Origin: Akkermansiaceae bacterium | Lineage (GTDB): Bacteria; Verrucomicrobiota; Verrucomicrobiia; Verrucomicrobiales; Akkermansiaceae | DNA: 64,000 nucleotides | Reading direction: 5' to 3' | Assembly (NCBI GenBank): GCA_015061985.1 | Contig: SUVN01000001.1 | Span: 114,926 to 178,925, forward strand | Shown: one piece after another, positions 1-7,617 of the stretch | Numbering within the stretch: position 1 is the first letter of the stretch | How the letters are laid out: each line of letters opens with the position of its first letter | The notes under the pieces: generated by a model | Databases searched by the model: none | Told to the model about the DNA's origin: nothing | Seen by the model: only the letters and a program-made list of their open reading frames with translations | Program-made: the position numbers and the translations under genes

Positions 1-2
1 GC

Positions 3-1301
3 ATGCCTCTGGCCGCCCGCATGCGTCCGGAATCGCTGGAGGAGGTGGTGGGGCAGCAGCACCTGCTGGCTCCCGGCAAATTACTGCGCCGCGCCATTGA
101 AACAGACCGTTTCTCCTCCCTCATCTTCTACGGGCCCCCCGGAGTCGGTAAGACCACGCTGGCCTACGTGATTGCCCGCTCCACGAGCTCTTTCTTCGTG
201 ATGCTCAACGGCGTGGAATCCAACGTGAGCGAAATCCGCGACAAGATTGCAGAAGCACGCACGCGCATGGCGCTGCACGGGCAGAAGACCATCCTCTTTG
301 TAGATGAGCTGCACCGCTTCAACAAGGCGCAGCAGGATGTCCTCCTGCCGCATCTGGAGCGTGGTACGGTACGCTTCATCGGTGCCACCACGGAGAACCC
401 CTACTTTGCCATCAACTCCGCCATGCTTTCCCGCTCCCAGATTTTTCCGTTGGAGCAAGTGCCGGACACGGATATCGAAGCTCTTTTGAAGAGGGCTCTG
501 CGGGATGAGGAAAAGGGATTGGGGCAAACCCCGACCGACGTGACGGACGAAGCCCTGTCGCATCTGGCACTCAAAGCCGATGGCGATGTGCGTAAGGCTC
601 TCACCGCGCTGGAGGTTGCTGTCCTGTCCACCCCGGCGGCGGCTGACGGGGTGGTACATGTCGATTTGGCGGTGGCAGAGGAGTCCATCCAGAAAAAAGC
701 CGTTAAGTATGACCGTGCGGGTGATGGGCACTACGACACCATTTCCGCATTCATCAAATCCATGCGCGGCAGCGACCCGGATGCCGCCCTGTACTGGTTG
801 GCTTACATGCTCAATGCCGGGGAGGATATACGCTTCATTGCTCGCCGACTCGTCATCTGTGCCAGTGAGGATGTAGGACTGGCCGATTCCAACGCCTTGC
901 GCGTGGCGCTCGCCGCCGCACGTGCAGCAGAGATGGTCGGCATGCCGGAGGCACGCATCCCCCTGGCTCATGCCACCGTCTACATCGCCACCGCGCCCAA
1001 GAGCAACTCTGCCTACAAGGCCCTGGACGCAGCGCTGAAAGATGTTCGCGAGGGGAAGACGCTGGCTGTGCCTGACCATCTGGCGACTCCCACCCGCAAA
1101 AAACTGGCTCGGCTGCGCGGCGTTTCAGAGGAAGCAACGCAGTACAAGTACGCCCACGATTACGGAGATGACCATTTCGTGCCGCAGGCCTATCTGCCGG
1201 AGGGCAGGGTGTATTACCATCCCACCACCAACGGCATGGAACTGCGGATTTCCGAGCGTATGGAATACCTGCGGCAGCGTCAGCAGCAGGGGCAGGAGTG
1301 A
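3..1301 (+). CDS. rarA: Replication-associated recombination protein A (RarA/MgsA AAA+ ATPase), 5' end cut by window
   Basis: RarA is a AAA+ ATPase of the clamp-loader clade that acts at stalled replication forks. The visible 432 residues carry Walker A GPPGVGKTT (about residues 44-52), Walker B FVDELHRF (about 99-106) and the sensor segment GATTENPYF. They continue through the family's C-terminal tetramerisation region with the conserved SNSAYKALDAA and HYGDDHFVPQAYLP-like stretches. The reading frame is open to the window edge, and PLAARMRPESLEEVVGQ normally follows a short N-terminal tail, so the true start is probably a few codons upstream, outside the window. It ends 4 bp from the convergent ankyrin gene. 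Family assignment is secure; only the start is uncertain. Confidence 0.93.
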   Translation: MPLAARMRPESLEEVVGQQHLLAPGKLLRRAIETDRFSSLIFYGPPGVGKTTLAYVIARSTSSFFVMLNGVESNVSEIRDKIAEARTRMALHGQKTILFVDELHRFNKAQQDVLLPHLERGTVRFIGATTENPYFAINSAMLSRSQIFPLEQVPDTDIEALLKRALRDEEKGLGQTPTDVTDEALSHLALKADGDVRKALTALEVAVLSTPAAADGVVHVDLAVAEESIQKKAVKYDRAGDGHYDTISAFIKSMRGSDPDAALYWLAYMLNAGEDIRFIARRLVICASEDVGLADSNALRVALAAARAAEMVGMPEARIPLAHATVYIATAPKSNSAYKALDAALKDVREGKTLAVPDHLATPTRKKLARLRGVSEEATQYKYAHDYGDDHFVPQAYLPEGRVYYHPTTNGMELRISERMEYLRQRQQQGQE

Positions 1302-1305
1302 GATG

Positions 1306-2511
1306 CTACCCATCCGTTGGCTTGATACCGTGCCGCTGATAGAGCGATTCCATCTGTCCGCGAAGCCAACGCGTGAATGCTGCCTTGTCCGCATCTATAT
1401 CAGCGCTTGACGACCACGGCAAGGGATATTCCGGTGAAATCGCGCCATGTTGTATCAGTAGCTCGGCCAGCTCCAATTGCTTCATCGTGTGTTGTTCGTA
1501 CTCGTTCTCATACGTCAGACTGAGGCTTTTGAGAAGTATCTGCAAGGGTGTTTGCTGAAACCGCTCCAATGTAGTGGCAGAGGGAATGAGATTCGGCTCG
1601 GCTCTGGCTTTCAGCAAGCGTCGTACATGTTCCGTCGTTTTCAGCGGAAATTCCATGACCGCGACCTGAAGAACGGTAGACATGCCCCGTGACTCATTCA
1701 AATCGATTTTCCCCTCATCCAGCAGGCGGAAAAAGATATCTTTGTGCAGGTACAACTGTGAAGCCGGGTTGACCGGTGAACCCTCACTTGTGTAGAAGAA
1801 CTCCGTTTTGACGAATTCCCGTTCCAACGCCCATTCCAAGGCATCAGCCGCACCGGGTAGGCTGCAAATCGCCAGCATGATGCCCGGTGCCCGGTGCATG
1901 CCTTCTCCCGGTTGCTGTACTAACCAATCCGCCAGTTCGCAGAGCTCCTCCTTTTTGTATTTTCCGCTTCTCAATACATGCATCAACAGCGAGGAATTCA
2001 AATCCCTCGGCTTCTCCAAATTGGACTCTCGGTTGAGCTGTGCTCCGTGTCGCACCATAGCTTTGATGATTTCGGGCTCCCCGCAGTATGCCATCTCAAT
2101 GACGAGAGTATGCCATTCCTCGTTTTCCTTGTCATTTCTCTGGTCGGCATTTCCGCTGACCGCCGCCTTGTAGAGCAAGTCCCGCCATTCGGCGCAGTCT
2201 CTGCGCAGCCCCAGCTCCACTTCCAGCCAATCGAGGGAGAAATGGCTCAGTTCTTTCCCACAGAAAAAAGGGAAGACAGACCTCATCCGCTCTCTCATTT
2301 TCTGCCTGTTTTCATGGAGCAGATATTGCTCTGCCTTTTGCAACGCCACGCGCTCCTCCGCTGTCCATGACGCATGAAAATCCCCGTCTCCCAGTCGAGT
2401 CAGCGGAGTACCATACAAATAAAAAGCCAGACCACCCGTTGCCAACAGCAGCAACACGAGCAGACAGATAATGACACAGAGCAGTCGTTTTACCCATTTA
2501 TTTCTGAGCAT
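1306..2511 (-). CDS. Membrane-anchored ankyrin-repeat protein
   Basis: This 401-residue protein has an N-terminal hydrophobic anchor (LLCVIICLLVLLLLATGGLAF, about residues 8-28) followed by a soluble region with degenerate ankyrin-like repeats such as TLVIEMAYCGEPEIIKAMVRHGA and the terminal ELAELLIQHGA. The ATG at 2511 is preferred over an upstream TTG at 2547, because that TTG lies inside a -35 hexamer and the promoter -10 ends 6 bases before the ATG. It probably mediates protein contacts on the periplasmic side of the inner membrane, but no partner can be named. Two similar single-span ankyrin proteins occur at 32037-32843 and 36927-37628. Function unknown. Confidence 0.75.
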   Translation of the reverse strand: MLRNKWVKRLLCVIICLLVLLLLATGGLAFYLYGTPLTRLGDGDFHASWTAEERVALQKAEQYLLHENRQKMRERMRSVFPFFCGKELSHFSLDWLEVELGLRRDCAEWRDLLYKAAVSGNADQRNDKENEEWHTLVIEMAYCGEPEIIKAMVRHGAQLNRESNLEKPRDLNSSLLMHVLRSGKYKKEELCELADWLVQQPGEGMHRAPGIMLAICSLPGAADALEWALEREFVKTEFFYTSEGSPVNPASQLYLHKDIFFRLLDEGKIDLNESRGMSTVLQVAVMEFPLKTTEHVRRLLKARAEPNLIPSATTLERFQQTPLQILLKSLSLTYENEYEQHTMKQLELAELLIQHGAISPEYPLPWSSSADIDADKAAFTRWLRGQMESLYQRHGIKPTDG

Positions 2512-2517
2512 ACACGC

Positions 2518-2547
2518 ATTATGCCGCAACAGGCAGAGACGTGTCAA
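2518..2547 (-). promoter_or_regulatory. Sigma70-like promoter for the ankyrin gene, leaderless geometry
   Basis: On the minus strand, TTGACA (2547-2542), an 18-bp spacer and CATAAT (2523-2518) are followed by 6 bases and then the ATG at 2511. Transcription would start at or next to the A of the start codon. Confidence 0.65.
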
Positions 2548-2599
2548 TCTTTTTGTCTTGCCAAGCAGGGGATAAGGTGGTAGGATGTCCGCGCATCCT

Positions 2600-2673
2600 G
2601 CTCCGGTAGCTCAGTTGGATAGAGCACGAGCCTTCTAAGCTTGGGGTCCCGCGTTCGAGCCGCGGCCGGAGCG
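2600..2673 (+). tRNA. tRNA-Arg (anticodon TCT)
   Basis: The acceptor stem GCTCCGG pairs with CCGGAGC. The D arm is AGCTCAGTTGGATAGAGC. The anticodon stem CGAGC/GCTTG carries loop CTTCTAA, giving anticodon TCT. The T arm is CCGCG-TTCGAGC-CGCGG. No CCA is encoded; G73 is the discriminator base. Confidence 0.95.
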
Positions 2674-2682
2674 GTTCATTTC

Positions 2683-2718
2683 GCCACCCGATTCCTTTCT
2701 GAATTCGGGTGGCTTTTT
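2683..2718 (+). terminator. Rho-independent terminator after tRNA-Arg
   Basis: GCCACCCG (2683-2690) pairs with CGGGTGGC (2706-2713), and a T-run follows. Confidence 0.75.
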
Positions 2719-2857
2719 GCTTCGATTTAGTACAGAAAGTGAGCAATTTTGAGGCGATGCCACCAAAAAATGAAAAAAATAAAAATAAAGCTTGCAATTT
2801 GGTAGCGATTAGCGTATATTTCCTGCGCACCGCTGAGAGCTTCCGGCAATATGCAAA

Positions 2858-2945
2858 GGGCAGGTGTCTGAGTGGTCGAAAGAGCACGATTGGAAATCGT
2901 GTGTACGGCAAAACCGTACCGAGGGTTCGAATCCCTCCCTGTCCG
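2858..2945 (+). tRNA. tRNA-Ser (anticodon GGA)
   Basis: This is a class II tRNA of 88 nt. The acceptor GGGCAGG pairs with CCTGTCC including one G-T pair. The anticodon stem CACGA/TCGTG carries loop TTGGAAA (anticodon GGA). The long variable arm TACGGCAAAACCGTA is typical of serine tRNAs, and the T arm is GAGGG-TTCGAAT-CCCTC. Confidence 0.96.
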
Positions 2946-2950
2946 CTAAA

Positions 2951-2985
2951 AAATCCCGCAAGTCAAGCACTTGCGGGATTTTTGT
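2951..2985 (+). terminator. Rho-independent terminator after tRNA-Ser
   Basis: AAATCCCGCAAGT (2951-2963) pairs perfectly with ACTTGCGGGATTT (2969-2981) around a 5-nt loop, followed by TTT. The stretch 2990-3131, up to the end of the lipid kinase gene, shows no further feature. Confidence 0.85.
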
Positions 2986-3131
2986 ATTTCGAGCATAAGG
3001 GGACTGGATGACAGGGAAACTGCAACTACATATTCAGACTGAACAAAAAGCGGATAGAGAACGCTGACGAACAGGAAGAGGGATTCGTGAATTCCTTATT
3101 ACCCGATTTGAAACAGATAAAAAAAAGAAAA

Positions 3132-4124
3132 TCAATCCCGAGGGTCAACGACTTCTTTCAGGCGTTCCATCTGTTTGCGCATGGTTTCCAATACGGGGTG
3201 TGTCAAGAGACGCCCGAAGTGGGTCACAGGCTCCGGAATGGCCGGAACACAAATGCGCAGCGGATGCGGTATGCGCTCCACAGTGGCGCTTTCACCCGGA
3301 AGAATGGTTCCGGCGTAGTCACCGTCCAGCTGGTAATCGAGTGTTGCTTCTGCGGTGATGGTGCAGGAGGGGAACTGGCGCAGCTGCGTGAAATCAGTTG
3401 TGTTGCGGTCGGTGGCTCCACGCATCAGCATGTAGGAGATGACCTCGAAGAGAATGCCTGTGCTTTCCAGCTGAATGATAGCCGCATCCAGCAGTCCGTC
3501 GTTGTAGCGGGCGTTGGCGAAAAGATGCCCCTCACCTCCGTAGCGCTTACCGTTGCCCAGAATGACCTGTGTGCCGCAGACTTGCTCGCCATCAGGCAGG
3601 GTAACGGTGATGATGGGGTGGTGCTCCACCGCCACCTGCATGCCGGTAATCACGTGGGAGGCTGCGCCCAGATGTTTCTTCATGCGCGGGGTGATGCGGC
3701 GGATGATACTGGCATCCGGGCCGAATCCGGCCAGTTGCAGAAATGGTCTCCCGTTGACGGTGAAAATGTCCACCTCCTGACGCACGTCACCCTGCATGGC
3801 GGTTAGCGCCGTATCGAACCGGCGGGAACCAATACCCAGTTCACGGGAAAAAACATTCATTGTTCCGCAGGGCAGGATACCCAGCGCGGCTTCGGTGCCA
3901 ATGATGCCTTGCGCGGCACACATCAGCGTGCCGTCACCTCCGGCAGCTGCGACGATGGGTTCGCCGCGCTCTGCCAGTTCGCGAGCTTTTTCCGTCAAAT
4001 CCTCCGCACTTCGGGTGGAGATGAGCCGGAAATCCGCGCGGTGCGTGTCCAGCCACGCCTTGAGCCCGGAGCGGAAGAGGCTTCCGGCCTTCGGGTTAAT
4101 CAGTAATGGAATGGGGGTAGTCAT
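3132..4124 (-). CDS. Diacylglycerol/lipid kinase family protein (DAGK catalytic domain)
   Basis: This 330-residue lipid kinase of the YegS/DgkB/BmrU family is expected to phosphorylate diacylglycerol or a related lipid with ATP at the inner membrane face. The N-terminus shows the nucleotide-binding hallmarks NPKAGS (residues 10-15) and VAAAGGDGTLMCAAQGI (about 58-74), then GILPCGTMNVFSRELG. The C-terminal half has the beta-rich domain with a HPIITVTLPDG segment. Its ATG overlaps the cdsA stop codon (ATGA), so it is translationally coupled to CDP-diacylglycerol synthesis. That context fits recycling of diacylglycerol to phosphatidic acid, the CdsA substrate. The exact lipid cannot be read from sequence. 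Confidence 0.85.
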   Translation of the reverse strand: MTTPIPLLINPKAGSLFRSGLKAWLDTHRADFRLISTRSAEDLTEKARELAERGEPIVAAAGGDGTLMCAAQGIIGTEAALGILPCGTMNVFSRELGIGSRRFDTALTAMQGDVRQEVDIFTVNGRPFLQLAGFGPDASIIRRITPRMKKHLGAASHVITGMQVAVEHHPIITVTLPDGEQVCGTQVILGNGKRYGGEGHLFANARYNDGLLDAAIIQLESTGILFEVISYMLMRGATDRNTTDFTQLRQFPSCTITAEATLDYQLDGDYAGTILPGESATVERIPHPLRICVPAIPEPVTHFGRLLTHPVLETMRKQMERLKEVVDPRD

Positions 4125-5026
4125 AAGAAAGCATTACCCAGAATCCCCAGTACCGTGATGATGGAAACCGTAAAGGCCGGGGAATCAATCAGGTCAAAAA
4201 TGCCGCCGATGCCGGGCAGCAGAGAGCCGCTGTCTTTCACGGCAAGACCGCGCTTGATGAGCGAGCCTGCCAAATCTCCGGCAACTGCCAGGAAGAAGAG
4301 CGGAAGCGCCACGGCAACATAACAACCGATTTCGGCCGCCGTGGTGACGGTTTTATCCAGCAGGACGGGGATGAGCAGAGCCCCGCACACCAGCGTGATG
4401 ATGATGGAGCCGATGATGCCCTCCCATGTCTTCTTGGGAGAAACCACCGGGCTGAATCTGCGGGTGATGAACTTGCCGCCCATCAGTACGCCGCTCACGT
4501 ATGCCCAGATATCGCTCATTTTCGTGAAGAGGATGAGCCAGAGCAACAGATTGACGGAATCCCGGTCATTGATGTACCAGAGGGCAAAGGAGAACAACCA
4601 GACGGGGTAGATGAATGCCAGCACGGTGCGGCAGACGGAGGAGAGTGCCTGCTCGGCAAGTTTGCCGCGATAATCCATGCTGAACAGTTCGCAGATGAAT
4701 GCCGTGACGGCAAAAAGCACCAATCCGAAGAGCGGCACGGCGATGAAAGTCAGCTCCGGCTGAAGCATTCCGGGAACCTCAGCATCGAAACGCACGGCTG
4801 CCAGCTGCAACCATGGGTAGACTACACCGCCGATGAGAACGAGCCAACGATTGGTGGCAGTTCCCTTGAGCATATTAAACCATTCCCATGTGGTGAGATT
4901 ACAGAGCAGGCATATCAGGATGCCGTAAGCAATGGGCGTATTCAGACAGAGCGCCCCACCGAGGATGGCGAGCAGAATAATGGTGCTGAATCCGCGTTCC
5001 AGAAAGGTTTTGAGTTTAGGTGTCAT
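4121..5026 (-). CDS. cdsA: Phosphatidate cytidylyltransferase (CDP-diglyceride synthetase)
   Basis: CdsA makes CDP-diacylglycerol from CTP and phosphatidic acid in the inner membrane. The protein has about eight hydrophobic segments, the SPKKTWEGIIGSI motif and the C-terminal signature GDLAGSLIKRGLAVKDS followed by LPGIGGIFDLIDS. The usual PGHGG of the family signature reads PGIGG here, while the essential KRxxxxKD and the final DxxDS are present. The ATG at 5026 was chosen. An in-frame TTG at 5062 would add 12 residues and lies only about 10 nt after a good promoter, so it remains possible. It is the first gene of a two-gene operon with the lipid kinase. Confidence 0.9.
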   Translation of the reverse strand: MTPKLKTFLERGFSTIILLAILGGALCLNTPIAYGILICLLCNLTTWEWFNMLKGTATNRWLVLIGGVVYPWLQLAAVRFDAEVPGMLQPELTFIAVPLFGLVLFAVTAFICELFSMDYRGKLAEQALSSVCRTVLAFIYPVWLFSFALWYINDRDSVNLLLWLILFTKMSDIWAYVSGVLMGGKFITRRFSPVVSPKKTWEGIIGSIIITLVCGALLIPVLLDKTVTTAAEIGCYVAVALPLFFLAVAGDLAGSLIKRGLAVKDSGSLLPGIGGIFDLIDSPAFTVSIITVLGILGNAFL

Positions 5027-5072
5027 GAGTCTGCTATGAAAATGGCGAGTGAATGTCGACAATCCGCGCTTG

Positions 5073-5101
5073 AGTTTAGTTTCTTATGACGATTTTGTCA
5101 A
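5073..5101 (-). promoter_or_regulatory. Sigma70-like promoter for cdsA-lipid kinase operon
   Basis: On the minus strand, TTGACA (5101-5096), 17 bp and TAAACT (5078-5073). It gives a leader of about 40 nt to the ATG at 5026, or nearly none if the TTG at 5062 is used. Confidence 0.6.
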
Positions 5102-5176
5102 TGTTTTAATGGCAGTTTCGTCGATGAATCGGTTTTTTTGAGATAAAATAAATATTATCCTGTCACAAAAACCCCC

Positions 5177-5204
5177 TTGACTATCTCCCGATATGTTGTA
5201 TTCT
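5177..5204 (+). promoter_or_regulatory. Sigma70-like promoter, leaderless geometry
   Basis: TTGACT (5177-5182), a 16-bp spacer and TATTCT (5199-5204), then 7 bases to the ATG at 5212 of the oxidoreductase. Confidence 0.65.
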
Positions 5205-5211
5205 GAACCGC

Positions 5212-6525
5212 ATGAAGCGAAAGAGCATTGCCGGCATCGGTTGCGGGTCCCGCACCCGCACATACATGAAACTCGCCATGGAATACCCGGAGCGTTTCCG
5301 CATTGTGGCGGCCGCAGACCCGGTGAGGGTGCGTGCGGAGCAGGTGAGGGATTTTGCGCCCGAATCCGAGCGGGACGCTGTGAAGATTTTTGCCAATGCG
5401 GATGAGTTCCTCTCCCAGCCGAAGATGGCGGATATGGTTATCATCGGTACTCAGGATGATTATCATTTCGAGCCTTGCAAACGCGCTCTGGAGCTGGGGT
5501 ACGACGTTCTGCTGGAGAAGCCCATTTCCCAGACGCTGCGCGAGGTGCTGGAGCTGCGTGACCTGGCGGCAAAACTGGGACGCCGCGTGGCTATCTGTCA
5601 CGTGCTGCGCTATACCCCTTTCTACAATGCCATCCGTAAGGTCATCCGCAGCGGTGAACTTGGCAAAATCATGACCTTTAACGCCAATGAAGGCGTGGGA
5701 GCCTGGCATTTTGGCCATTCTTTCGTGCGTGGACATTGGGGCAACAGCGTCAAATCCACCCCCATGATTGTGGCGAAATGCTGCCATGACATGGATATCC
5801 TGCACTGGCTCATGGAGCAGCCCTGCGAACAGGTTTCCAGCTTCGGAGAACTGTCGTTCTTCCGCAAGGAAACGCTGACCGAGCCCCGCCCCCTCCGCTG
5901 CACGGACTGGACCACCCCCATCGGCGAAGACCCGTGGGATGCCCGCAAATACATTACCGATGATTCCTGCCGCCGCTGGCTGCGTATGGTGATGGATGGT
6001 GCAGAAACGGCCACACCGGAAGAGATTACCGAATGGCTTCGCACGTCCCCCTGGGGACGGGATGCTTTCCAGTGCGACGATAATGACCAGCCTGACCATC
6101 AGGTGGCTATCATGAACTTCAAGGGCGGTATCACAGGCACGTTCACCATGACGGCCTTCGAGGAAGGCCGCCACATCGAAATCTACGGCACGAAGGCCAA
6201 ACTGCGTGCCGGTGCTTTCTACAAGGAAAACGGCCCGGGCGAAATCACCATTACGGAGCATTTCAGCAAGAAGGTGCGTCAGGTGGAAATCGAGACCCCC
6301 GATGGCGGTTATGCCGGGCACGGCGGCGGTGACTGGGGACTGGTGAATCACCTCTACGATGACATGTTCGTGGTGGGTGATACGTCCCTCATGACCACGC
6401 CCATCGAGGCATCGGCTCATTCCCATGTCATCGCCTTTGCTGTGGAGCATGCCCGCCGCAGCGGCCAGGTGGTGGATATTCAGGAGTTCGAGCGCAAGGT
6501 TCTTTCCGGCGAGCTGAATTATTGA
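5212..6525 (+). CDS. Gfo/Idh/MocA family NAD(P)-dependent oxidoreductase
   Basis: This 437-residue protein has an N-terminal Rossmann fold, with GIGCGSRTRTYM near residues 8-19 in place of the usual GxGxxG and VVAAADP at the end of beta-2. It also has the family motif LLEKPIS, whose lysine normally faces the nicotinamide, and HVLRYTPFYN. The C-terminal alpha/beta domain includes KCCHDMDILHWL, where a histidine often acts as the catalytic acid. Members oxidise or reduce sugars, sugar acids or glycosides, and some verrucomicrobial members are NAD-dependent glycosidases. The substrate cannot be deduced here. It stands alone with its own promoter, and a repeat element lies just downstream. Confidence 0.88.
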   Translation: MKRKSIAGIGCGSRTRTYMKLAMEYPERFRIVAAADPVRVRAEQVRDFAPESERDAVKIFANADEFLSQPKMADMVIIGTQDDYHFEPCKRALELGYDVLLEKPISQTLREVLELRDLAAKLGRRVAICHVLRYTPFYNAIRKVIRSGELGKIMTFNANEGVGAWHFGHSFVRGHWGNSVKSTPMIVAKCCHDMDILHWLMEQPCEQVSSFGELSFFRKETLTEPRPLRCTDWTTPIGEDPWDARKYITDDSCRRWLRMVMDGAETATPEEITEWLRTSPWGRDAFQCDDNDQPDHQVAIMNFKGGITGTFTMTAFEEGRHIEIYGTKAKLRAGAFYKENGPGEITITEHFSKKVRQVEIETPDGGYAGHGGGDWGLVNHLYDDMFVVGDTSLMTTPIEASAHSHVIAFAVEHARRSGQVVDIQEFERKVLSGELNY

Positions 6526-6543
6526 TGGAATATTGGCTCGGTA

Positions 6544-6699
6544 AAAGGGAAATTCTAAGGAAGTACAAAGTCAAACGGACGATGGACAAGGTGCAGAATT
6601 CCGCTCGCTTTGCAACCAACTTTTTATTCTACTGCGAGCCGGAGAATCGCCTGACTTCTTTGTACATCGTACTTCGTTCCTTGTACATTAAAGTTCCAT
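6544..6699. repeat. Dispersed ~170-bp repeat (type A), reverse-orientation copy
   Basis: Read on the minus strand, this matches the elements at 45776-45952 and 51665-51844. Shared blocks include GGCTCGCAGTAG, AAGTTGGTTGCAAAGC, GAGCGGAATTCT, CCTTGTCCATCGTCC and GACTTTGTACTT. The ends form an imperfect inverted repeat (AAAAGGGAAATT versus AAAGTTCCAT). With the terminator at 6740 it fills the 6526-6869 gap. A 67-codon ORF inside is not considered a gene. Confidence 0.7.
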
Positions 6700-6739
6700 C
6701 CGGCGATTTATCAGAAGTTACCTGATGCTTTTATGAAGC

Positions 6740-6798
6740 AAAACGGGTGTATTCGGTTCGTTCGGCATCTGCCGGGCTGCGGGATACACCCGTTTTTT
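6740..6798 (+). terminator. Terminator-like hairpin between oxidoreductase and M50 protease
   Basis: AAAACGGGTGTAT (6740-6752) pairs with ATACACCCGTTTT (6784-6796), followed by more T. The 31-nt loop contains a smaller GGCA-TCT-GCC hairpin. The A-run and T-run flanks make it potentially bidirectional. Confidence 0.7.
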
Positions 6799-6831
6799 CT
6801 GACATCCGGCGGGTGATGTCCGATTGGGGGC

Positions 6832-6861
6832 TTGCTCCACCCGCCTTCTGAGGCGTAGAAT
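6832..6861 (+). promoter_or_regulatory. Sigma70-like promoter for M50 protease, leaderless geometry
   Basis: TTGCTC (6832-6837), an 18-bp spacer and TAGAAT (6856-6861), then 8 bases to the ATG at 6870. The -35 is a weak match; the position relative to the ATG supports it. Confidence 0.5.
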
Positions 6862-6869
6862 ACGGGGCA

Positions 6870-7568
6870 ATGATACGCTTCTCTCTCTTTGGGGTGTCGG
6901 TGTGCATCCATCCTACCTTATGGCTGACTCTGGCCATATTGGGCGGCGTGCTGTCCAGCACCGGCATACAGGATTTACTGAGCGTATCGCTTTTTGTGGT
7001 GGCCGGATTCGTCTGTCTGTTGTCGCATGAGATGGGACATGCGCTGGTGGGGCGCTTATTTGCCGGGAATTGTCCGGATGTGCATCTGGCATGGCTGGGT
7101 GGCGATTGCTCCCATGAGGGGGCGAACTTCACGCGCATGCAGGGTGTTCTCATGACGATTGCCGGGCCTGCGGCCTCCCTGTTGCTGGGCGTTCTGGCGG
7201 CCTTGGTTCTCTGCCTGTATGTGGGTGATTTTTCGTTCGGACTGTATTTATCGCGCTACTTTTTGTTCAATGTGATACCGGGTGAGGCGTTGCAAGCCTG
7301 GCCGTATATGCCGCTGGTGTTTTTCTGCAATATGATAGCGGTGTCATTCTGGTGGACCGTGCTGAACCTGTTGCCGATTTTCCCGCTGGATGGGGGGCAG
7401 ATTATGCATGGGTTGATGCGTTCTCCCAGACTGATGCACAGCGTCAGCCTGTATGTGGCCGTTACCTTGTTTGTGGTTTTCCGCACACTGGGCATGTGGA
7501 TTGCCTGCCTGTTCATGCTGGCTCTTTCTGTGCTCAATTATCGTTTCCGCATGCAGGCTCCGTATTGA
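6870..7568 (+). CDS. M50 (site-2 protease) family zinc metalloprotease
   Basis: This 232-residue polytopic membrane protein has the zinc motif HEMGH at residues 53-57 within a transmembrane helix. The third ligand motif NLLPIFPLDGG (166-176) supplies the aspartate D174. This is the minimal SpoIVFB/YwhC-like layout without PDZ or CBS domains. Such proteases cut substrates within the membrane, often releasing transcription factors or clearing signal-peptide remnants. No anti-sigma partner is adjacent, so the substrate is unknown. A promoter -10 lies 8 bases before the ATG. The next gene, proS, has its own promoter. Confidence 0.88.
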   Translation: MIRFSLFGVSVCIHPTLWLTLAILGGVLSSTGIQDLLSVSLFVVAGFVCLLSHEMGHALVGRLFAGNCPDVHLAWLGGDCSHEGANFTRMQGVLMTIAGPAASLLLGVLAALVLCLYVGDFSFGLYLSRYFLFNVIPGEALQAWPYMPLVFFCNMIAVSFWWTVLNLLPIFPLDGGQIMHGLMRSPRLMHSVSLYVAVTLFVVFRTLGMWIACLFMLALSVLNYRFRMQAPY

Positions 7569-7582
7569 ATGATGCTTTATCA

Positions 7583-7610
7583 TTGACTTTTTTTCAATAA
7601 TAACTAATAT
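7583..7610 (+). promoter_or_regulatory. Sigma70-like promoter for proS, leaderless geometry
   Basis: TTGACT (7583-7588), a 16-bp spacer and TAATAT (7605-7610), then 7 bases to the ATG at 7618. Confidence 0.7.
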
Positions 7611-7617
7611 CTCCGAC

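Noticed and set aside
6522..6725. 67-codon ORF in the gap after the oxidoreductase
   Set aside because: It lies inside a dispersed repeat element, and the frame is not kept in the other copies.
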